A DNA stretch of 64,000 nucleotides from Dalbergia cochinchinensis. Lineage: Eukaryota > Streptophyta > Magnoliopsida > Fabales > Fabaceae. The first letter of the stretch is position 1, and each line of letters starts with the position of its first letter. Made by a program: the position numbers and the translations under genes. The notes beneath the pieces were generated by a model. That model ran no database searches, was not told the DNA's origin, and worked only from the letters and a program-made list of their open reading frames with translations. The stretch spans positions 43,873,874 through 43,937,873 of the forward strand of contig CM062373.1 in the NCBI GenBank assembly GCA_031216125.1, read 5' to 3'. Shown in pieces: positions 58,466 to 64,000 of the stretch.

Positions 58466-59790
58466 GTTTTCACATGTCCTCATGTGAAAATAAGATCAAG
58501 CCAAAGTATGGATGAGAAACAGTATACAAGGATTAGACTAGACATGATGCATGAAAACAAATGACAATACCAATCGAATGAACCTAGAGCCACAACAGTA
58601 AGCTCTCACACCAATAATCAAAAGAATTTCAACAAGCAAGACATGAACAAGAATATAGCACACAAGGTATAATCCACAAACATGTTGCATGGACAAAGTA
58701 CAAAAATCCTCCTAAGGTTAGTGTTTGCCACTTATTCACTCAAGTGTTTTGGGTTATGATGTACACTTAATCACCTCAAATGAAAATGCATTACCATAGG
58801 TTTACCACGAGTCTCATTCTCCATTCATCACACACATATACATACTGAATCAAGAGGATTGGTCATGGGTTATAATGAGGCTTAGGTGAAAGTGGGTAAA
58901 TATATAGATCAATGAGCTAAAGCTCTAGTCAAAGGAGAGCAAATGCATACATAAAGAGCATAAATTCTTAAGGGTGTACTTTGTCCAATTCAACACAATT
59001 ACAAGCCTTCAATTTGCAATATGGCACTTTCAACCAAACATTTTCAGAATTTTTTTTCGATCAATTTTGCAGATTTTTTTCACTTGCTGAATTTCTTTTG
59101 TGGCCATTAATGGTTACACATTATCCCTCCCCCACACTTAAATTGGGGCATGTTTTCATGGTTTCCCCTACATTTATGCTCAAGCATATATAAGAAATGC
59201 ACAAATGCTCTCCTAAGCCTAAAAAGTTAAGAATTTTCATGATATTTCAATTTTGGGCTAAGGATGTGCTAAAACAAAAAAATGGACAATAAGACTCAAA
59301 GGGGCTAAACAATGGTAACATGGACAAATGGCTAGAAGCAAGAAAAAGTGTCTCAATTACATTCAAGCATGCACATGGAAACATTTTTAAATAAGACCCT
59401 GAGCCAGTTCTAGAGTACAAATCCAAATAGGGAAACACAAATGAACAAGTAAAGATGGAACATGATAGGCCAATTAAAGAGGCTAAAAATCTCACAGGTA
59501 AAAGCGCATGTACTCAATACAAATAACATAGTGAACCACCAAGCATGCAATACAAAATAATGTCAATGCCAAGTAAGTCAATATAGTGCATGTGGTGTAA
59601 GCTTATGCATATAACTTCTAAGGTATTAAAGGGATAGTGTAAGACAAATAAAATAAAATATGATTCAAGATGCAAAATTAAAAATAATAAGAAATAAAAT
59701 GGATAAAATACAAGAGAAAAGTAAAGAAAAGCCTCACAGTAGGTTGTCTCCTACCTAGCATTTTGCTTTAATGTCTCTAAGTTGGACAGT
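58466..59790 (-). other. Athila 3' untranslated region
   Basis: Non-coding stretch between pol end and LTR, long as is usual for the Athila group. It contains a second polypurine tract at 59125-59142. Open frames 58981-59193 (plus) and 59247-59495 (minus) show no resemblance to known proteins. Confidence 0.65.
59125..59142 (-). promoter_or_regulatory. Second, upstream polypurine tract of Athila element
   Basis: The minus-strand TTTAAGTGTGGGGGAGGG is a purine tract typically found inside Athila-lineage 3' regions. Confidence 0.7.
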
Positions 59791-60125
59791 TAGGACCCTC
59801 ATGGAGGGTGTGCAGCTTCAACCCAAAGATTTCCGATATGGGTCCCTAGGTCCCTAGGAGCTTCATGAATGTGCATCAACCAATGCCCATCAATCTCACT
59901 GTGAGTCATGGACCTTGGCTCCTCCAACTCAATTGCACCATGGAGGTGCACATAGGTGACCTAGAATGGTCCCTTCTATCTAGACTTCGGCTTCCCAGTC
60001 ATTAGTTTTTCCTGTGGCTCATGTAGCAATATCATTTGCCCCATACAAGGCTTTTTTCCCAATATGGGTGGATCATGAGGCACCTTTGGAGTTGATGACT
60101 GTTGCTTAGGTGGAGTACCTGTATA
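59791..60125 (-). pseudogene. Athila-like integrase C-terminal remnant
   Basis: On the minus strand, 'VTYVHLHGAIELEEP' (about 59920-59965) corresponds to the 'VTNVFPYGAVEIEDP' strand segment at the end of Athila integrases, the same block as at 13640 in the other copy. Before it in reading order comes the protease end of the same element. The whole RT, RNase H and most of integrase are therefore missing, pointing to a large internal deletion between about 59970 and 60130. Confidence 0.65.
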
Positions 60126-60129
60126 TGCA

Positions 60130-60640
60130 AACTTGGATTATTCTAACTCAGCAGGCTCATCATATTCTATGGGAGAAGAAAATGTAGGAAATGGTGGATG
60201 CGTATTCTTACCAAGCAAGCTACCACATGCATCTTCTACTAATAAATCAATGACATCAATGCCAAACATAGAGTGTTCTTCATGGGGATATTTCATAGCA
60301 TCAAATAAAACTAGAGTTTTATGTCCCTACACCCCATGGATAATATGCTAGCATAACATCAATCGTAGATCTGGCAGTTTTCAAAAAGGGTCTTCCTAAG
60401 ATTAATGTATATTGGCAAGCATCATTATCATTCTTTATTTCAACCACATAGAAGTCAAAAAGGAATATTAAATCATTTGCCTGTACTAGAACATCTTCTA
60501 ATGCTCCCTCTGGCCTTGTAATGCTATAGTTGGTAAGTTGAATTTGCAATCCAATGGGCTTGAGTTCTTCTAAGTGCAATTAAGTAAGATCCGCTAAATT
60601 ATAAGTAGCAACTCCAAGTCTAATGTCATGGCTTAAGGAT
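60130..60640 (-). pseudogene. Athila-like aspartic protease region
   Basis: The open minus-strand frame 60579-60319 carries 'LKPIGLQIQLTNYSITRPEG', 'LEDVLVQANDLIFLFDFYV' and 'YTLILGRPFLKTARSTIDV', the hallmark second half of the Athila retropepsin region. The active-site part upstream is eroded (about 60590-60640). The region continues in a shifted frame with 'YPHEEHSMFGIDVIDLLVED' (about 60225-60290), which normally follows the protease. It would process gag-pol. It is adjacent to, but of a different lineage from, the chromovirus pol on its right. Confidence 0.87.
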
Positions 60641-61135
60641 GATATTATACTTAGGAGAATATTGCACAATCAACCCAAACTATACTCCCTTGGCTTCTAA
60701 CTCATGGATATCCTCCACTAATGGTTGTCTTATCGGTGCTATGTAAGCCAAACTGCATACAAACTTTCTACATAAAGCATCTACTACGATATTAGCGTTG
60801 CTTGGATGATAAGAAGTTGTGTAATCATAGTTCTTCAACAATTTTAGCTATTGGTGCTGCGTAAGATTCAGATCCTTCTATTAGAATATGTATTTCAAGC
60901 TTTTATTGTCCGTAAAGGTCTTACAAGTCTCTTTGTATAGGTAATGCCTCTAAATTTTCAAGGCAAAGACTACTGCTGCCATCTCAAGATCATGTGTGTG
61001 GTAGTTCTGCTCATGCTTCTTGAGCTATCAAGATGCATAAGCCACAATCCAGCTGTGATGCATAAGGACACAACTAAGCCGAGCTCTTGAAGCATTGAGA
61101 ACATTGAGAAACCACATGTCTTTAAAGGTAACCCC
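60641..61135 (-). pseudogene. Chromovirus RNase H region
   Basis: The minus-strand translation shows 'HEQNYHTHDLEMAAVVFALK' (about 60955-61020), 'TFTDNKSLKYIF' (about 60885-60925), 'YHPSNANIVVDALCRK' (about 60760-60805) and 'LAYIAPIRQPLVEDI'. These are RNase H and linker blocks of Ty3/gypsy chromoviruses. Many stops and shifts interrupt them. The similarity ends at about 60650, where Athila protease sequence takes over. Confidence 0.87.
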
Positions 61136-61499
61136 AAAACTAATGTTATGGTCAAACAAGTCTTGAGCTCCTGGAAACTCTCCTTCCACTTATTTGTCCA
61201 CTAGATGCTAATACTCTTTGGGTTAACCTAGTCAATGGTAATACTATTTTGGAAAAGTCCTTGACAAACCTCTTATAATATCCTACTAACCCTAAGAAAC
61301 TTTGAATCTCATAAATCATGGAAGGCTTTGGCCATTGTTATACAGCCTCAACTTTCTTTAGGTCTATCAATATACTATCCTTAGACATTACATATCCCAA
61401 AAAAACCACTTTCTCAAGCCAAAACTCATGCTTAGAGAATTTGGCATACAATTAGTTCTCCTTTAATGTCTATAATACTGTCCTCTGATGCTACTTAAT
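61136..61499 (-). pseudogene. Chromovirus RT thumb and connection, decayed
   Basis: Between the RT catalytic motif and RNase H, minus-strand fragments such as 'FLRVSRIL' and 'FQELKTCLT' follow the expected order, but frames change repeatedly. No other feature is present here. Confidence 0.7.
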
Positions 61500-61990
61500 T
61501 TTATCCTAGCTACTAGAATACACTAGGATATCATCTATGAAGACAATCAAAATGTAATGATCTGGGAATGGCTTGAACACCCTATTCATTATATCCATAA
61601 AAAACCCGTAGAGGCATTGATGAACCCAAATGACATCAACAAAAACTCATAGTGTCCATAGTGGATCCTAAAGGTCACATTAGGTACATCTTCACCTTTA
61701 ATCTTCAACTGATGGTAATCAGACCAGAGATCAATCTTGGAAAAATACATTGCCCCCTGGAGCTGATCAAATAGGTCATTAATACAAGGCAATGGGTACC
61801 GATTCTTTACTGTTACCTTGTTCAATATCCTCATTGGCCCATCCTTTTTCTGACAAACTACACCAGAGCACACTAATATGAGGTACCTAATCAAATAAAC
61901 CCTTTGTCAAGTAACTCTTGTAACCGATCCTTTAACTCGCTTAACTTTACTTGCACCATACAATATAAGGGTATAGAGATGGTTTCATTC
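61500..61990 (-). pseudogene. Chromovirus reverse transcriptase core
   Basis: The minus-strand frame 61894-61589 carries 'KKDGPMRILNKVTVKNRYPL' and 'LQGAMYFSKIDLWSDYHQLK' (the LRSGYHQ block with changes). 'VTFRIHYGHYEFLLMSFG' follows, then in the next frame 'VFKPFPDHYILIVFIDDILV' with the catalytic FIDDIL at about 61520-61540. 'LSELKDRLQELLDKGFI' precedes it (about 61890-61950). This is the palm of a chromovirus-type Ty3/gypsy RT. The 'LCIDYRQ' block appears deleted between 'MRI' and 'LNKVT'. Confidence 0.9.
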
Positions 61991-62129
61991 TCGAATCAAT
62001 TTGTATCTTAAACTCAACTTATCTCTGTAGTGGCATCCTTGGCATGTCATCCAGAAATACATATGAAAACTCACAAACATCATAATCGAATCCAAACTAG
62101 GTGCCTTTGCCTTGACATGTCAGATTGAA

Positions 62130-62480
62130 GCTAAAAATCTTGACTTCTTTTATCCATAAGCTGCAAGGCACTCAAAGCAGAAACTGAACTCATAAGAACC
62201 AATCCACTTATGCCTTAGAACTCTTGTGATGTACCTCCCTGAACATCAAACCTTTCTATCTTACTATAATGGTCCATAATTGCATGGCATGAAGCTAACC
62301 AGTCTATCCCTAAGATAACATCAAAGTCAAACATGTCTAACACTATGAGGTTTGCTAGGGTCTCCATGTCACAAGTCTTGACTTCACATGATCTATGGAC
62401 TACATGGACAAAGAAAAAGGAGCTTTCCCGAGTGCACTCCAACTAAGAACGGGGACATATAAGAATGCATGGACCCTGGG
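62130..62480 (-). pseudogene. Chromovirus protease
   Basis: The minus-strand open frame 62442-62215 carries 'HRSCEVKTCDMETLANLIVL' and 'MFDFDVILGIDWLASCHAIM', the conserved second half of chromovirus retropepsin. Upstream 'SLIDPGSMHSYMS' (about 62455-62495) is the active-site region, normally D(S/T)G(A)THSFI, with the motif altered to DPGSMHS. It is therefore inactive as read. Confidence 0.88.
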
Positions 62481-62539
62481 TCGATCAAAGACATGGCTTT
62501 AAAGGAGTAAACTGTCATAATACTTGTAATAACTGCATT

Positions 62540-62906
62540 GGATGCCTACACATCTTGACATTTCAAAGCAAACAAATCGTGCATATCCTTTGCCACCCTA
62601 GCCTCAACTACTTATTCCTCTAGCACCTGAACCTCTATCCTCAAGGACTCTACCTACTGGGGTAACAGAACCTTCTTAGATTGCTGACTAATAAAATAGA
62701 GCTAGTATGGTAGGGTTCATTGACCTTAAGCTTGAAGCTTACAAGTGAATAGGACAATCCCTCTTCATGTGACCCCGCTAACCATAACCATAACAACCCA
62801 TGACAATCTGGATAAGTCTGAGTTGAACTCTGCCAATCGGACTGACTGCCTCCCTGCTCTATGTTTATAAGGCAGCAGTGTATGTCAGGGCAGGCTCTGA
62901 GAAGGC
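62540..62906 (-). pseudogene. Chromovirus gag, C-terminal part with zinc knuckle
   Basis: On the minus strand at about 62750-62805 the sequence reads CYGYG-stop-RGHMKRDCP, a CCHC knuckle in which the second Cys has become Tyr and the following Gln codon is a stop. Upstream gag similarity is poor and stops at 62906, where an LTR-like terminus begins. Confidence 0.75.
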
Positions 62907-64000
62907 TTTAACACCCTGAATTTGAGTATTCTAACAGGCTTGGTAATGATAAGGATGACTTAATGGAAGAGTATGGAAAAAACATGAATAGTATTTTCAA
63001 GCCCATAGATGAATAGTATCTCTTGAACCGAGGTCAAGAGCATTTAGGGCTGAGGGTGTTCGAGGCCACAAAAAACTTAGACTCGGAAGCCAGGGTAAAA
63101 TATTAGGCCTAAAATCCGAGTAAAGATATTTTAGGTTCCCGGTAGGGATATTGCACTAGTTCGCTTAAATATCAGTGTGCGATTTTAATACTGAAAAAAC
63201 AACTTACTAAATTTAAGTGAGCCATTCATGTTAAGCCAAGTGGATGACATAAATTAAAACTTGTCAAGTAAGTTTTAATTTTGGCCTCTTATTAATTTTA
63301 ATTTAACCCGGAGGCCAATATCTCATCCACTCGGTAAAATTTCAATATACGATTTCTTACACTGCATAAAGCTTAGAAAGTAAGCTTCTTGGTAATGTGT
63401 AGCAAGAAGGATGGTCACATTTCCTATTTTTAGCAAGATTAAACCATAACCACACAAAAATCCTATTTTCTTTATTACAAAGTTATATTTGGTGATAAAT
63501 ATTAATAACACAACTTCTTATATCAACAACACAAATCATATTTTTCATTTCCTTCGTTCATGAAATTTTGACCAACATCCTTAAAATGTTCTTCTTTCCC
63601 GAACCCAAAAGCTAGCTTCCATGGTCTCAAAACCTAGCTCAAAGTCACTAAAATTACAATATTCCTTCACTAAACTTCCCCTACTCTTCATAATCTACAA
63701 AACTAACTGATTAGAATTTTGATCCATCATTTTTTTCCACTTTGAGCCATCATACATCACTACTAAAGAGAATGTTAAGGGCTATTTGGAATAGCTTGAA
63801 GTGAAAACAATCATTTTGAAAGAGATCACTTTAAGCTAGAAGTCTTAAAGCTTCTAGAGTAGGGTTTCTTTGCAGCCTTTTCTTTTCAAAACTGTTTCTA
63901 AAAAATTATTTAATGTTTGAGTTTGAGCTTTTTGGTTTTATTACATGATCACACATAGATGTTGATGTGCTTGCATGGGTGGAGTAATTTGATGTTGTTA
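62907..64000 (+). repeat. Probable LTR start, running off the window
   Basis: TTTAACACCCTGAA at 62907 resembles the TGTAACACCC starts of other long LTRs here, with the second base changed. It interrupts chromovirus gag, and the following 1.1 kb is gene-free. The right end lies outside the window, so neither terminus pairing nor target duplication can be tested. Confidence 0.5.

Overview
The window is AT-rich plant nuclear DNA made almost entirely of nested, decayed transposable elements. No convincing host gene, tRNA gene, CRISPR array or prokaryotic feature was found. The elements are of plant type: an En/Spm-like CACTA transposon, Athila-like and chromovirus Ty3/gypsy elements, a SIRE-like Ty1/copia element, a second copia element and a TRIM carrying 5S rRNA-like sequence. 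The SIRE element has TAATCGATTA palindromes in its LTRs, which I associate with legume SIRE elements. That suggests a eudicot, possibly a legume, but species is not resolved.

Region 1 (1-22.3 kb). After AT-rich DNA with a probable foldback (1.39-1.75 kb) and a possible long LTR (1.87-4.85 kb), an old minus-strand Athila-like pol runs from about 19.3 kb down to 5.7 kb. It was broken twice. A complete 7.8 kb CACTA element lies at 5809-13605 (3-bp target duplication TTT), and a 3.8 kb LTR-like element at 14053-17872 (near-matching 5-bp duplication). The pol reading frame continues exactly across both. To the right are a minus-strand LTR (about 19.33-20.43 kb) and a minus-strand, internally deleted CACTA transposase fragment (21.33-22.26 kb).

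Region 2 (22.3-36 kb). AT-rich DNA with no recognised gene is followed by a plus-strand LTR of the same family as the 20 kb one, cut off by an Athila-like LTR (26786-28143) with primer-binding site and broken gag. That gag stops at a 4.2 kb LTR-like element (29903-34132) with a TATA box. Next come short pieces of three other elements: a TRIM end, an Ogre/Tat-like LTR end and part of a long LTR.

Region 3 (36-44.7 kb). Mostly unclassified AT-rich DNA with a foldback element (37639-38480), a short hairpin, a G-run and one end of another CACTA element at 42533.

Region 4 (44.7-57.1 kb). A SIRE-like element (45584-56984, target duplication TTTAT) sits inside an antisense copia RNase H gene. Its own gag is split by a 3.4 kb insert flanked by ATATG, which starts with an 843 bp Cassandra-like TRIM. 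The SIRE element keeps both LTRs, primer-binding site, polypurine tract and an extra ORF after pol, but lacks RNase H and has many frame breaks.

Region 5 (57.1-64 kb). A minus-strand, internally deleted Athila element (3' LTR, polypurine tracts, integrase C-terminus, protease) abuts a minus-strand chromovirus (gag, protease, RT, RNase H). A probable new LTR runs off the right edge. None of these elements appears able to move on its own proteins. The value of the window lies in the order of insertions, which can be read from target duplications and restored reading frames.
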